IMG/VR virus record: IMGVR_UViG_3300050821_009708
Span: 1-41,562 of that record
Length of the DNA stretch: 41,562 nt
Source of the DNA: a virus
Reading direction: 5' to 3' (one strand)
A model generated the notes under the pieces. It did no database searches, was not told where the DNA came from, and was given only the letters and a program-made list of their open reading frames with translations. Numbering within the stretch: the first letter of the stretch is position 1; the number at the start of each line of letters is the position of its first letter. Position numbers and translations under genes: made by a program. Below are positions 1 to 10,095 of this stretch, piece by piece.

Positions 1-1616
<1,616 letters not shown>

Positions 1617-1633
<17 letters not shown>

Positions 1634-1805
1634 GCGGCTCCTCCTCGAGTTTCTCGTCGACTCCCACAATCTCCGCGACGAAGTGCAGGACACCGTCGAG
1701 GTCGTGCGCCACGTAGGCGGTTCGCAGGTTCGTGAGGATTCGCTGGCGCTCTTTGCCGACTTCCTCGAGAGCGTCGATGAGACCGGATTGGTTGGTGGTA
1801 GACAT
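1617..1805 (-). CDS. Small protein upstream of integrase, possible accessory or directionality factor
   Basis: A 62-residue, acidic, helix-rich protein beginning M-S-T-T-N-Q-S-G. It starts at ATG 1805 behind GAAGGG and overlaps the integrase by 17 bases, so the two are translationally coupled. It is the first gene after the only good promoter at this end (1921-1950). No family is recognised. Position and coupling make a recombination directionality factor possible, since these are small, diverse and often next to serine integrases, but that is inference. An alternative in-frame start at 1880 is less likely because its extra residues are low-quality and basic. Confidence 0.75.
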
Positions 1806-2045
1806 GGCCCTTCTTTTCCTTTCACCTTTCAGGGAAACCGCTGCCAGGAGGAAACGTCGAGGGCGGAGCAGCGAATTCAAACCCTGTGAGTTTTTCTCAC
1901 TTACTTACGAAAGGGTCAAGACCATAGTATTACTCAGTACGAGTTGTCAAGAGGGACAGTACACATATGCACGAGTATCCACATGGGTTATAGTTGTTTT
2001 ATTTATTTCAGTAACCCCCGAGATACGCATGCAGCAAGAGTAACT
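1806..2045. promoter_or_regulatory. AT-rich regulatory intergenic region with dyads
   Basis: No credible gene. Beside the promoter it contains an imperfect dyad GTATTACTCAGTAC (about 1927-1940) overlapping the -10/spacer, a GTGAG/CTCAC hairpin (1886-1900), an inverted repeat GGGTTA/TAACCC (1985-1990 and 2012-2017), and repeated CAGTAC words. These look like operator sites controlling the integrase promoter. The regulator is not identifiable from sequence; the Cro/CI-type protein at 40417-40695 is the obvious candidate. Confidence 0.45.
1921..1950 (-). promoter_or_regulatory. Probable sigma70 promoter for integrase operon
   Basis: On the - strand, TTGACA (1945-1950) and TATGGT (1921-1926) are separated by 18 bases, in an AT-rich island (about 1880-2045) that stands out from the GC-rich surroundings. 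It points at the 62-residue gene and the integrase. Confidence 0.55.
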
Positions 2046-2666
2046 TCACTTGCAGTGTCCTGAACCGCACAGCGCGGCCGCGCCTGCCAGGAGGCCGATA
2101 GCGAGCCACTTCGCGGCCCGCTCGATGCGCTGCAGTTTGCTTCCGCCCTTCGCCGCGATGACCGCCTCGTCGCGTTCCTTCGTAAGACCGCCGATTTTTA
2201 CGGCATCGTCGACTTTGTCCTGCTGCAGAGAGATGACCTTCGCTTGACATTCCTTGCAGGCAGCCGCGAAGTCGAACAGCGGCTTTAGATCCGCCGCCGG
2301 GATCGTGGCAGTCTGACCGGGTTGGACCCCTGCGGGAATGGGGGTGCCCTGCGCCAGAGCCGCCGGCAGGTTGAGCGTAATCGGTTGGGGAAGGGGAAGT
2401 ACCTGGGGCATTGCCTGAATCACCTGTGGCGGCGTCTGTGTACGATTTTTGAGGTCCTCGATTTGCGCGAGCGAATCCCGGAGCGTCGCCGCCCGAGCGT
2501 CCTCCCGTTTGGCGGCCTCGGCGATGATGGAGTTTTGAGCGTCGAGCGTGGCCTTCAGACGAATGCCTTCCTCGCGCGCTCCAATCCATGAACCGCCGAC
2601 GATGCCGATGATCACGAGCGCGAGCAGCGCGCCCGCGATTTCAAGTTTGTGTCTTAGGGTCAACAT
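2046..2666 (-). CDS. Membrane-anchored coiled-coil protein, Rz/spanin-like
   Basis: A 206-residue protein with an N-terminal membrane segment (about residues 9-29), a charged coiled-coil region (about 33-75), a proline-rich linker rich in P, Q and L (about 75-115), a second helical part and a hydrophobic C-terminal segment (about 188-200) ending in a short Cys-containing tail. ATG 2666 follows AGGAGGACCGG. It is the last gene of the lysis cassette. Inner-membrane anchor plus periplasmic coil and Pro-rich part resemble phage i-spanins (Rz), which disrupt the outer membrane after the endolysin acts. The second hydrophobic segment is unusual, so the assignment is tentative. Confidence 0.6.
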   Translation of the reverse strand: MLTLRHKLEIAGALLALVIIGIVGGSWIGAREEGIRLKATLDAQNSIIAEAAKREDARAATLRDSLAQIEDLKNRTQTPPQVIQAMPQVLPLPQPITLNLPAALAQGTPIPAGVQPGQTATIPAADLKPLFDFAAACKECQAKVISLQQDKVDDAVKIGGLTKERDEAVIAAKGGSKLQRIERAAKWLAIGLLAGAAALCGSGHCK

Positions 2667-2901
2667 CCGGTCCTCCTGGCGTGCTGGGCAAGTTCGCAGC
2701 GAGCACGTTCTCCTGAATCGAATGCCCGAGTACGAGACCGCCGAGCGTTCCCATGAAGCCGACGTAGACCGGCGTGAGCTTGCCGAGCAGAGCCATCGCG
2801 TGCCCCGCCAAAAAGAATGCGATGAAAAATGCGGTGGTCCTCCCGTGAGTGACCTGGAGGACCTTGTGCGAGAGATCTCGGAGCCATGCCATGCCGCTCA
2901 T
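2641..2901 (-). CDS. Candidate holin, two membrane segments
   Basis: An 86-residue protein with two hydrophobic stretches (about residues 23-40 and 45-60) joined by a short turn and a polar C-terminus. This size and topology fit class II holins, which open the inner membrane for the endolysin. ATG 2901 overlaps the upstream stop in ATGA, and the 3' end overlaps the next gene by 26 bases, so expression is tightly coupled within the lysis cassette. No specific holin family is recognised; it could be another small lysis membrane protein. Confidence 0.55.
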   Translation of the reverse strand: MSGMAWLRDLSHKVLQVTHGRTTAFFIAFFLAGHAMALLGKLTPVYVGFMGTLGGLVLGHSIQENVLAANLPSTPGGPDVDPKTQT

Positions 2902-3104
2902 AACTTCTTTTCGATATCCGAGATCACGGCCGCGACCTTCGTTTTGGCCGTGGCGGTATCAGAGTCGAACGCGGTTAAGAGTCGCATGCGAAAAGCCTCG
3001 AGCTCTTTCTTCGACGCCGCCTCCTTCGCCGCGAACGTCGCGTGGAACACGGCACCGATAACGATTCCTCCTACCAAGCAGAGACCTGCCACGATGAAGT
3101 GCAT
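2898..3104 (-). CDS. Small membrane-anchored helical protein in lysis cassette
   Basis: A 68-residue protein with an N-terminal membrane segment or uncleaved signal (residues 3-25) followed by a charged helix rich in K, E and A to the end. It directly follows the endolysin (stop 3105) and overlaps the candidate holin by 4 bases. It may be an antiholin, a spanin subunit or a holin. The sequence alone does not decide between them. Confidence 0.65.
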   Translation of the reverse strand: MHFIVAGLCLVGGIVIGAVFHATFAAKEAASKKELEAFRMRLLTAFDSDTATAKTKVAAVISDIEKKL

Positions 3105-3689
3105 TTAAGTTACCTCCTGTGAATTGCCCGCCGCTGGCGGGGGATTTCTTAGCGCGGCCACGAGCCGCGCGACGGTGTCGCTGAACCGCGGCCAGCCCGT
3201 GAGCCCGCCGTTTACTTTGCGCCGGACCATTTCCCAGTTCTGCTGGTCCGCGGCCGCGGGGACACCGCGCTCGTGAAAGAACAGCGCCAGGATGTCCGCG
3301 GAGACGGCGGGATCGAGCGCCAGGTCGGGATTCGCCACGAGGTCCTGTCCGATTTCCGCACCGAAGTGCGCGTAATCCCATCGACCGGTGATCTGAACGA
3401 ACCCGCGGCCGCGGAACCGCACGCCGTCGCCAGGCGTTGTGTTCCCGAGATCCTTCCGGTTCTCGTAAAGATTTGTGAGGTACGTGGGACCGCCCTGCTC
3501 TTTGATTGGCCCGAACTTCCCCGTCTCGACCGCGACCGTCGAGATCGCCGCGACAGCGCACAGCGCGGAGTAGATCCCGCGCCTGTCGAGCGCCGCCTCG
3601 ATGAGCGGCCAGTTCGCGCTGACGTTCACGAACGGACCGTAGGGTCCGAGGATCGCCGCGATGATTTCTGGCGAGAGCGGGAAATTCAT
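3105..3689 (-). CDS. Endolysin, glycoside hydrolase family 19 type
   Basis: Degrades peptidoglycan for lysis. The 194-residue product has the GH19 (chitinase-like lysozyme) core: V-E-T-G with probable catalytic Glu55, a second acidic residue in K-E-Q-G-G (Glu64), the Y-L-T-N-L-Y-E-N-R motif (70-78) and the signature G-R-G-F-V-Q-I-T-G-R (94-103). No signal peptide is seen, so release probably depends on a holin. ATG 3689 overlaps the upstream stop in ATGA. Length fits single-domain phage GH19 endolysins without a separate wall-binding domain. Confidence 0.92.
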   Translation of the reverse strand: MNFPLSPEIIAAILGPYGPFVNVSANWPLIEAALDRRGIYSALCAVAAISTVAVETGKFGPIKEQGGPTYLTNLYENRKDLGNTTPGDGVRFRGRGFVQITGRWDYAHFGAEIGQDLVANPDLALDPAVSADILALFFHERGVPAAADQQNWEMVRRKVNGGLTGWPRFSDTVARLVAALRNPPPAAGNSQEVT

Positions 3690-3973
3690 TTGTGTACGTA
3701 ACCCTTCACCACTTCGAACAGGAGCGCCGCGACGACTGAGAGCACCGCGGTCATGATCCAGTTCTTCATTTTTAGCGTCGACCCCGAGCTCTCGAGGGTG
3801 CGGATTTTGTCGTGGGCGGCCTTGATGTCCTGCGACGCCTTTACCATCTGCCCCTGGATGAGCAGCGCGTCCGATTCCGCTTTTCTGCGCTGTTCTAGCT
3901 GCACCGCCTCGAGCGTTTTCAAAACATAGAGCCGCTCGTCACGCCACTCGCCGGACGTTTCGACAGGACTCAT
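3686..3973 (-). CDS. XhlA-like membrane protein, lysis-associated
   Basis: A 95-residue protein with an N-terminal coiled-coil half (about residues 10-68, rich in E, K, Q and A) and one C-terminal membrane helix (about 71-90) ending K-G-Y-V-H-K. This layout matches XhlA/hemolysin-type proteins that work with phage endolysins. It starts at ATG 3973, overlapping the previous gene in ATGA, and overlaps the endolysin by 4 bases. It could alternatively be an accessory holin. Confidence 0.65.
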   Translation of the reverse strand: MSPVETSGEWRDERLYVLKTLEAVQLEQRRKAESDALLIQGQMVKASQDIKAAHDKIRTLESSGSTLKMKNWIMTAVLSVVAALLFEVVKGYVHK

Positions 3974-4269
3974 GATCGGTCCACCTTCGCGATTGTCACG
4001 TCGCACTCGAAGAGTTCCTTCGCGAGTTCTTTCATGCGCTCGGTGAGAGCCGTCGCCGCGGTCTTTCGAGCCTCGTCGATTCTCGCGAGCAGCAATTCCC
4101 GCGCGAGGTACGGAGCGAGCGCCCTGCGATAGTCGGCGTAGTCCGGTTCCCGCGGACCCTGGCCGGTCTTCTCGAAGCGCGCCTGCATCTTCATCGCGAG
4201 CGACCGCGCGACCGCAGCGATGCGGCCCACTGGAGTTTCTTCGTGTTCGAGTCTTCCGTTCAATTTCAC
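3970..4269 (-). CDS. Uncharacterised helical protein between tail tip and lysis genes
   Basis: A 99-residue, charged, mostly helical protein with no membrane segment. The GTG start at 4269 overlaps the previous stop (GTGA) and its stop overlaps the next gene (ATGA), so it belongs to the tail-lysis operon. No family is recognised. Position suggests a tail-fibre assembly helper or a minor tip component, but nothing in the residues shows this. Confidence 0.7.
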   Translation of the reverse strand: MKLNGRLEHEETPVGRIAAVARSLAMKMQARFEKTGQGPREPDYADYRRALAPYLARELLLARIDEARKTAATALTERMKELAKELFECDVTIAKVDRS

Positions 4270-4934
4270 TCCATGATGCAGACGACGGCCGCCGGCGCCG
4301 TCGGCGGAGCCGCCAAATAGAAAGCGACGATAGCCGCCGTGAACACTCCCGGAGAGCCGCCGTTCGAAGTCGCCGCGAACGTTCCGACGGAGCCCTGAAT
4401 TTGATAAGCGCAAACGTAGTAGCTGTAGGTTGCCGAGATCGTTGTCCAGCCGGCGCCGCCGCCGCTGCTTCCTCCGTTCCCGTCGTACACGGAGCCATAG
4501 AGGAAAGTGTTCGCCTTCGTCGTCGTGATATTTCCAGAGCTCTCAGTCCCGGTTCCCTGATCGCCCGTCGACTGATCGATCGAATTCGCGCCGGAGAGTT
4601 CGCACCCGTAGATCGAGGGATAATAAGCGGTCGTCGGGAATGTCGCGGTGATCGTGATGCTCGTTCCCGGATTGGTGATGATGGCCCACCAGAGCTGTTG
4701 ACCGGGAGGATTCGCGCCGCCGGAACCCTGCTCGAAAGTGTTCGGTACTTTTTGCCAAACGTTGCTGCCGCCCGGCGCATCGTCCGCGACCAGGATCGCG
4801 TCCGTCATGGTGTTGTACCAGGCCAGCGTGATCACCGCGACATCGCCCACATTGAACGTCAAGCCAGGCAGCGTCGCGGTGATATTGTTTCCCGGCGGCC
4901 GGTTGAAACCGTAGCTCCTGACGAATGCCGGCAT
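4266..4934 (-). CDS. Tail tip or fibre protein, beta-rich
   Basis: A 222-residue protein rich in G, S, T, A and aromatic residues with alternating beta-type patterning, typical of phage tip and fibre proteins. ATG 4934 overlaps the preceding stop (TAATG). The end approaches V-C-I-M-E. It resembles many uncharacterised fibre-locus proteins that may bind host surface sugars. No enzyme motif is visible. It follows two other fibre genes and precedes lysis. Confidence 0.75.
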   Translation of the reverse strand: MPAFVRSYGFNRPPGNNITATLPGLTFNVGDVAVITLAWYNTMTDAILVADDAPGGSNVWQKVPNTFEQGSGGANPPGQQLWWAIITNPGTSITITATFPTTAYYPSIYGCELSGANSIDQSTGDQGTGTESSGNITTTKANTFLYGSVYDGNGGSSGGGAGWTTISATYSYYVCAYQIQGSVGTFAATSNGGSPGVFTAAIVAFYLAAPPTAPAAVVCIME

Positions 4935-5749
4935 TAGGACCTGACCCCGGCGAGCGTGATTCCGACGTCGGCGAGCGTCGCGTCCGCGGTCGCTGGCCCG
5001 TCGATTTCCAGGAGATCGCCGGCAGCGAACACCGCGTCCGAGGCCTGCGTCCAGATTCCCACCGCGGCCGCGGCCGCGAAGTTCACCGTCGCGAATGACG
5101 TGCCGTTTTTCGAGAGCGTGAACGTGGTCGAGGCCGTGGCATTCGCGGACGCCGCCGTTTGAGAGAGAGCGGCCGTCGCCGGAAACGTCACCGCGCGCGC
5201 GAGCTTCGCGCGAAGCAATTTCTGATTGTTCGCGCCGACTCCAGGAGCGAACACGGAAACATCGAACGGCTTCGCGTTGAACACGAGCGCGGTCGCGCCG
5301 GCGTTCACCTCCACGGCTTTTCCACCTGCTCCGGTGTACGCGCTGGGCACATCTGTGAGCGCGACGAACGTCCCGCCGCCGCCGCCGGCGAGCGCGGCCC
5401 ACGCGCTGCCGCTGTACAGGTACACGAGGCCGTCGGCGAGATTCGGAACAAGCCAGCCGAACTTCGGAGCGTAGAACTCCCACAAGCCGCCAGGCGTCGC
5501 GGGATTGTCGGTGGTCCACACCGCGATGCTTCCCGCGTGGCCGGACCAGGCGCCGGTCGGCGACGCCGCGACGATGTAGCGGTCACCGTTCGCCGGCGAG
5601 CCAGGCGGAGCAGCGAGCGTTTTAGAGATCACCGCGGTCTGCACGAGGACATCGATCATGCGGAGGAAAGCCCGGAAGTCCGCGTCGAACGTGTCGCCCG
5701 TCAGCGCGTTGATCATCTTTCCCAGATTTGGTCCGTCAGATACGCTCAT
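4934..5749 (-). CDS. Tail fibre protein with DUF2793 domain
   Basis: A 271-residue protein. Residues about 45-115 match DUF2793 of phage and gene-transfer-agent tail proteins: P-P-G-S-P-A-N-G-D-R-Y-I-V, then G-A-W-S-G-H-A-G-S-I-A-V-W and G-W-L-V-P-N with Y-L-Y-S-G-S-A-W. A glycine run follows, then a beta-rich C-terminal part (about 130-271) rich in A, T and V. It probably forms part of the trimeric tip fibre. ATG 5749 lies behind GGAGGGTGAGCG. Confidence 0.85.
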   Translation of the reverse strand: MSVSDGPNLGKMINALTGDTFDADFRAFLRMIDVLVQTAVISKTLAAPPGSPANGDRYIVAASPTGAWSGHAGSIAVWTTDNPATPGGLWEFYAPKFGWLVPNLADGLVYLYSGSAWAALAGGGGGTFVALTDVPSAYTGAGGKAVEVNAGATALVFNAKPFDVSVFAPGVGANNQKLLRAKLARAVTFPATAALSQTAASANATASTTFTLSKNGTSFATVNFAAAAAVGIWTQASDAVFAAGDLLEIDGPATADATLADVGITLAGVRS

Positions 5750-5752
5750 CGC

Positions 5753-7189
5753 TCACCCTCCAAAATCGTCGCCGAAGTCCAGGCCGAACCCGTCTGTGAA
5801 CACGGGTCCTGGCTCCTCGAGATACGCGGCGTAGACTTTTAGCTGCACACCGCCGGTGCTTCCCGGCACCTGGCAAATCGCCGAAACCTTCGTCGCGAAC
5901 GTCGGCGCCGACACGCCGGATGCGACCGATAGCGTGACGGTCTGCCGCGCCACAGTTCCAGCGCCAGGAGCTGCGGACGCGAGCACGGTCTCCGTCACGC
6001 CGACGAACGCGCTGACTTTCCACGCGGGGAGCGTCTGCGACGGAGCCACGAGATCGTTCTGCGTCACTTCAAAATCCACCACGAGAGCGCCCGTGCCTCC
6101 GGTCGTCCCGTTCATCATGTTTGTTTTGACCGCGACCACGTCCCCCGCGGCGCCGCCACAAGTAAGCGTCGCGAAAGTCGTATCGTCGCCGTCGATGATG
6201 TTCCCCGGACTAGCGCACGTCCCGGTGAAGATGTCGTAAACCCCGGTCACCACGCTGCTGTTCGCCCAGAACCCCGGCGGCCAGGCGCCGCCGGACGGCT
6301 GCACCGCGATGGCCTTCAGCGTGGTCGTCACGTTGATCGAGATCGGCCCGGAGTACAGCGTCGACGCGGAGGTCGGCGTCGACCCGTCGGTCGTGAAATG
6401 AATATCGAACCCCTGGTCCTGCGCGAGCGTCACCGTTTGGTGCGCGGCGAATTCGCCGCCGCCCATGCCCGTCGGCGCGTCCGCGACGGCCGGGATCGAA
6501 GCGAACGCGAAGATGATCGCGTTCACAATCGAGGACACGTAGGCCCAGAAAACATTCTCCGAGACCGGCGAGCCGAAGAAATTCCCAATCACATCGAACG
6601 TCGCCTGCGAGCCGAGCACCCCGAGACTTCCGACGGCCGCGGTGTTCGGTTCGTACTCTCGAGCCGTGAACCCGGAGCAAGTAGGGTTGATGTTCCCGGA
6701 GCGCGTCGCGAACACGAGCAGCGCGTACAGGGTGACATTGCGCGTGGTCGGTGACGTCTGGATGAGCGTGCCGAACGGAAACGAAAAGTCCGATGTCCAG
6801 CCGATGCCCTGATTCACGCCCACGACATCAGGAACGAAAATCTCGCCGGCGTTCGGCGACACTTCGTGAATCGAAATGAACATCAGACCAGGAGCCGTCG
6901 CCGTCGCGATGACGGCGCCGTTCGCTCCGATTTTGGAGAAGGGAATAAAGAAGATCTTCGTGAGGATGTCCCCGCCGAGCGGAACCTCCGACTGCGAGCT
7001 CGGAGCCCACGCGCCGTGCGCCGTGTCCGCGACGGTGATCGTGGGATACGGCGTGGAATTGCTGTTCGGATCGATCCACGTCACCGCGGCGAGCAGACCG
7101 GTCTGCCCGAGCAGCGCCGACGTGAACGACTTCGACACCGTGTTCCCGGAGGCGGAAAAATTACTCGCCGATTGAACGAACGAGACCAT
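5753..7189 (-). CDS. Tail fibre protein with chitobiase C-terminal-like (FN3) module
   Basis: A 478-residue beta-rich protein. The N-terminal half lacks a recognised family. Residues about 250-315 read as a CHB_HEX_C-type module (I-H-F-T-T-D-G-S-T-P-T, then L-Y-S-G-P-I and L-K-A-I-A-V), common in surface adhesins and phage fibres. The C-terminal ~150 residues form another beta region ending in repeated D-F-G / G-F-G. The gene starts at ATG 7189 in TAATG overlap with the J-like gene, so it is probably attached to or next to the host-specificity protein in the tip. Confidence 0.8.
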   Translation of the reverse strand: MVSFVQSASNFSASGNTVSKSFTSALLGQTGLLAAVTWIDPNSNSTPYPTITVADTAHGAWAPSSQSEVPLGGDILTKIFFIPFSKIGANGAVIATATAPGLMFISIHEVSPNAGEIFVPDVVGVNQGIGWTSDFSFPFGTLIQTSPTTRNVTLYALLVFATRSGNINPTCSGFTAREYEPNTAAVGSLGVLGSQATFDVIGNFFGSPVSENVFWAYVSSIVNAIIFAFASIPAVADAPTGMGGGEFAAHQTVTLAQDQGFDIHFTTDGSTPTSASTLYSGPISINVTTTLKAIAVQPSGGAWPPGFWANSSVVTGVYDIFTGTCASPGNIIDGDDTTFATLTCGGAAGDVVAVKTNMMNGTTGGTGALVVDFEVTQNDLVAPSQTLPAWKVSAFVGVTETVLASAAPGAGTVARQTVTLSVASGVSAPTFATKVSAICQVPGSTGGVQLKVYAAYLEEPGPVFTDGFGLDFGDDFGG

Positions 7190-10059
7190 TAGAGGAGCAG
7201 GCCTCCGACTTCGGTCGCGCCGAATTCATAGCGCCCTGGCGACGCCAGAGTCGTGGCGGCACCGAACATTTTTGTCGAGACCACTTGCGGGAAATAACTC
7301 GAGAGCAGGCCGACGTTCGAAGACACCTCGAGCGTCGTGAGTTTGGTGAAGTCCGAGTCGTCGATCCCGCGCTGCACCGCGGTGTAGGTGAAAGACTCGC
7401 CGGCGCCCACAGAGATCGGAGCTCCGACGGCGATGCCCGCGATTTTCCTCTGGACGGTGAAGAATTGGCCGGCCTCGCCGGCGACATCGCCCGCGTCTTG
7501 CTGAACGGTGAGCGCCTGCGTGAGCCGGTTCCTCGAGCTCCACGAGACCGTGAAGTCGCCAGGCACGCTCGCCGGCCGAACGCCGTACGCGTGCCCGTTC
7601 ACGCTGATGTTCCCCGGAGGATACGGACGCAGGTACCTCGAGCGCGTGGTGAGCACCACATCGGACGCTGAGGAGACGGCGAGCTGATCGATGGACGTGT
7701 TCGGAGTGAAGCGCGCCGTCACCGTGAGATCCGCGGGATACGGCGCCTGCTGCGTAACCTGCATCGCGAGCGAGAAGAAAAACACCTGCGCGCCCATCGC
7801 GTGGTCCGCGGGGACGGTATCGAGCAGGCCGCGCGCGACGCCGGCGATGGAGTAGGTGCCGTCCGAATTCAGCGTCGGCGTGCTCCACGCCATGATCTCG
7901 CCGTCGACCATGCAGAGATTCGCGCCATTCGCATAATCAGTAGCGTCCGCGGCCGCAAGCGAGTCGAGGTCGACGCCGCCGGCTGCGGAGAGAACGAACC
8001 CGGTGGAATCGAACGCCGGCCCACTGGCGGCATACGCGGCATTGAGCACGCCGACGGGACAGAAACTCGACTGCCGCCCGGAGTCGGCGAAGCCGGCGCC
8101 TGGGTTGACCCAGATCTCGAAAGACTTCTCATAGACCGCCGGATCGCGCGCGGCCATCGCGAGCGCGTAGATGCCGAGCGGGAGCGTCGCGCCGAACTGC
8201 AGCGCGTAGGGGAGCTCCACGAGCTGCTCGGCCGAACACGGCGTGGCGGCGCCGGCCGGGTTCACCCAGCCTGACGCCGGCGGAGCGACGAACGCCACGC
8301 TGTTAATTCCGAAGATGTCCTCGACGGCGTCGATGCTGATCTTCCCATCGGTGAGCTCGCCGTAGCTGATGCGCGTGATGCGAAACACCTGGTCCACCAC
8401 GCCGAGCGGAACCCACGTGAGACGGAACAGACCGCCAGGACGGAACTGCCAGGCGGTGCGGTTCGCCACGAGCTTTATCTTCGCCAGGGGATACGTGAGC
8501 GTCTTCAGGACCCGCATCGCCACGAGCGCCGCCGCGGCCTCGGAGCTTAGGCCCTTGAAGTCGATGGTTTGCGAGCGGACCTCCTCGGTCACCGCGATGT
8601 TGGCCGGATCGTACGCGCGGATCGAGCGGTCGTCGAAATTCGCTTCTCGTGAGGAGTAGCGAATATTCAGGAGATTCGAGGTTTCCGTCCAGGAGCCGCG
8701 CGAGAAGTCCGGCGTCGCCAGGATGTTATCGACGGTCAAAACCGGCAGCGTCGTCGGGTCGTAGCCGCCGCGCGCGAGCACGATGGTCCAGAGCCCCGTC
8801 GCCGGATCGGTATAGATCAGGCCGTCGCAATGACGGAGGAGCTCGCCGATGAGCTGGTCCGCGCTTGCCTGCGTGTCGAACATCATCGAGATTCCGAGGC
8901 CTTCGCCGGCCAGGGTGACCGCTGCGGCTTCGAAACTTGCCGCATCCATTCGCGCCGCGGGGATGCCGAGACCGTAGTCGACGTTCGTGAGGCATTCGTA
9001 AACGGCGAGCGCCGGGTTCGCGTCGCCGGCGATGTTGGCGATGCCCGCGCCCTGAGCCAGCGGATCGGGACAGCGCCGCACTACCGGCGCGAGCGGCTTC
9101 AGGTAGTTCGAGGTCCCCACATAGAGCTGCCTGAAGACCATGTAGCATTTCCCGCGATAAGCGGACGCCACATGGGAATGCTGCGTCACGATGGTGAACG
9201 TGTCCCCGAGCGCGAACTGCGTCGAGCCCGTCGCGATAAGAACGTTGATTTTCGAGCAGGAGAATGCCTGGTCCGCCCAGCAAGCGTACGAGCCGTCGCT
9301 GTTCTCCGTGGTGTTGCTTTGCGCGCCGGAGACGGAGCCCACCACAGAAAACTTCATCTTCTGGAACGTGCCGTGGAGCGAGTTCGCGTCGATGCCGATG
9401 GCTGTGATCGTGAACGTTTCGTCGAGGGAGCCGCTGCCGGCGGACAGGGAAGTTATCAGCCCGTTTCCCACGCCGTGGAAGTCGCTGCCGATTCCCGATT
9501 GGTCCGTCACGATGCGGCCTTGCTTCGCGCTGAGGTAGTCGTCCGGCTGCTGCGTTTGGAGGCCTCGGTAAAAATCGATGATTCCCGAGATCCCGCCGCC
9601 GCCGCCCGGAGCGGTTCCGCCGAAGAGATTCGGACCGGCCGCGGTGACCTGGATGTAGTTCTCGCTTCCGTCGCCGTTCGTGATGACTTCGGTGGTCATC
9701 GGGATGTTTTTCTTGTCCGCCTGGATATCCACGAGCGCGTCGACTGGACCGTGGCAGAGCATGAACTGACAGCCGAGATAATATTTGTAGCCGATGACCG
9801 TGGTCGAAAGCAGCGAGGCCCCAAAAGAGAAGATGGCTCCGAGGACGTTCGTGGGAGGATTTATCGCCTTGGATTTCAGGTCGCCCCACCATACCGTGTT
9901 CCCGCCTCTGATCATGCAGGTGCCAAATATCACGGGGATCGCGCGACCTTCTTCGGCCGTCGGGACAGCGAAGTCCCCGAGCGCGGACGGCTGCGGCCCC
10001 ACGGCATGCGGAGCGAGCAGCGCGCCTACTACAGTTGTCGCGACGAACAAAAGCAGCAT
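7189..10059 (-). CDS. Host-specificity (J-like) tail tip protein
   Basis: A 956-residue central tip protein. The N-terminal hydrophobic stretch and E-E-G-R-A-I-P-V-I-F-G-T motif (about 36-47) are characteristic of phage tip/host-specificity proteins. The middle (about 430-600) has the Phage-tail_3/J-like pattern with S-R-G-S-W-T-E-T-S-N-L-L-N-I-R-Y. Later parts look like FN3 or other beta modules. Residues about 196-292 are an inserted beta module also present in the tail protein at 13604-14776. ATG 10059 has no Shine-Dalgarno of its own; it overlaps the stop of a five-codon leader (10059-10076) with a good one. It determines host attachment and tail fibre docking. Confidence 0.9.
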   Translation of the reverse strand: MLLLFVATTVVGALLAPHAVGPQPSALGDFAVPTAEEGRAIPVIFGTCMIRGGNTVWWGDLKSKAINPPTNVLGAIFSFGASLLSTTVIGYKYYLGCQFMLCHGPVDALVDIQADKKNIPMTTEVITNGDGSENYIQVTAAGPNLFGGTAPGGGGGISGIIDFYRGLQTQQPDDYLSAKQGRIVTDQSGIGSDFHGVGNGLITSLSAGSGSLDETFTITAIGIDANSLHGTFQKMKFSVVGSVSGAQSNTTENSDGSYACWADQAFSCSKINVLIATGSTQFALGDTFTIVTQHSHVASAYRGKCYMVFRQLYVGTSNYLKPLAPVVRRCPDPLAQGAGIANIAGDANPALAVYECLTNVDYGLGIPAARMDAASFEAAAVTLAGEGLGISMMFDTQASADQLIGELLRHCDGLIYTDPATGLWTIVLARGGYDPTTLPVLTVDNILATPDFSRGSWTETSNLLNIRYSSREANFDDRSIRAYDPANIAVTEEVRSQTIDFKGLSSEAAAALVAMRVLKTLTYPLAKIKLVANRTAWQFRPGGLFRLTWVPLGVVDQVFRITRISYGELTDGKISIDAVEDIFGINSVAFVAPPASGWVNPAGAATPCSAEQLVELPYALQFGATLPLGIYALAMAARDPAVYEKSFEIWVNPGAGFADSGRQSSFCPVGVLNAAYAASGPAFDSTGFVLSAAGGVDLDSLAAADATDYANGANLCMVDGEIMAWSTPTLNSDGTYSIAGVARGLLDTVPADHAMGAQVFFFSLAMQVTQQAPYPADLTVTARFTPNTSIDQLAVSSASDVVLTTRSRYLRPYPPGNISVNGHAYGVRPASVPGDFTVSWSSRNRLTQALTVQQDAGDVAGEAGQFFTVQRKIAGIAVGAPISVGAGESFTYTAVQRGIDDSDFTKLTTLEVSSNVGLLSSYFPQVVSTKMFGAATTLASPGRYEFGATEVGGLLL

Positions 10060-10076
10060 TAGCCAGAAGAAGACAT
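10059..10076 (-). CDS. Five-codon leader ORF upstream of J-like gene
   Basis: ATG at 10076 behind GTGAGGTG encodes M-S-S-S-G and stops in TAATG, whose ATG is the J-like start. The J-like gene lacks its own Shine-Dalgarno, so ribosomes probably load on this leader and re-initiate. This is a translational-coupling element rather than a functional peptide. Confidence 0.55.
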   Translation of the reverse strand: MSSSG

Positions 10077-10095
10077 CACCTCACGTTCTCGCGAG

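Noticed and set aside
1634-1825. N-terminal extension of the integrase by 64 residues
   Set aside because: The extension is Ser/Arg-rich and overlaps the 62-residue gene; GTG 1633 has a strong Shine-Dalgarno and fits the family N-terminus.
1732-2043. + strand frame across the regulatory gap
   Set aside because: It lacks a Shine-Dalgarno, overlaps the integrase promoter and has no protein-like pattern.
8830-10062. Long + strand open frame (410 codons)
   Set aside because: Antisense to the J-like gene with Arg/Val/Asp-rich composition typical of GC-rich shadows.
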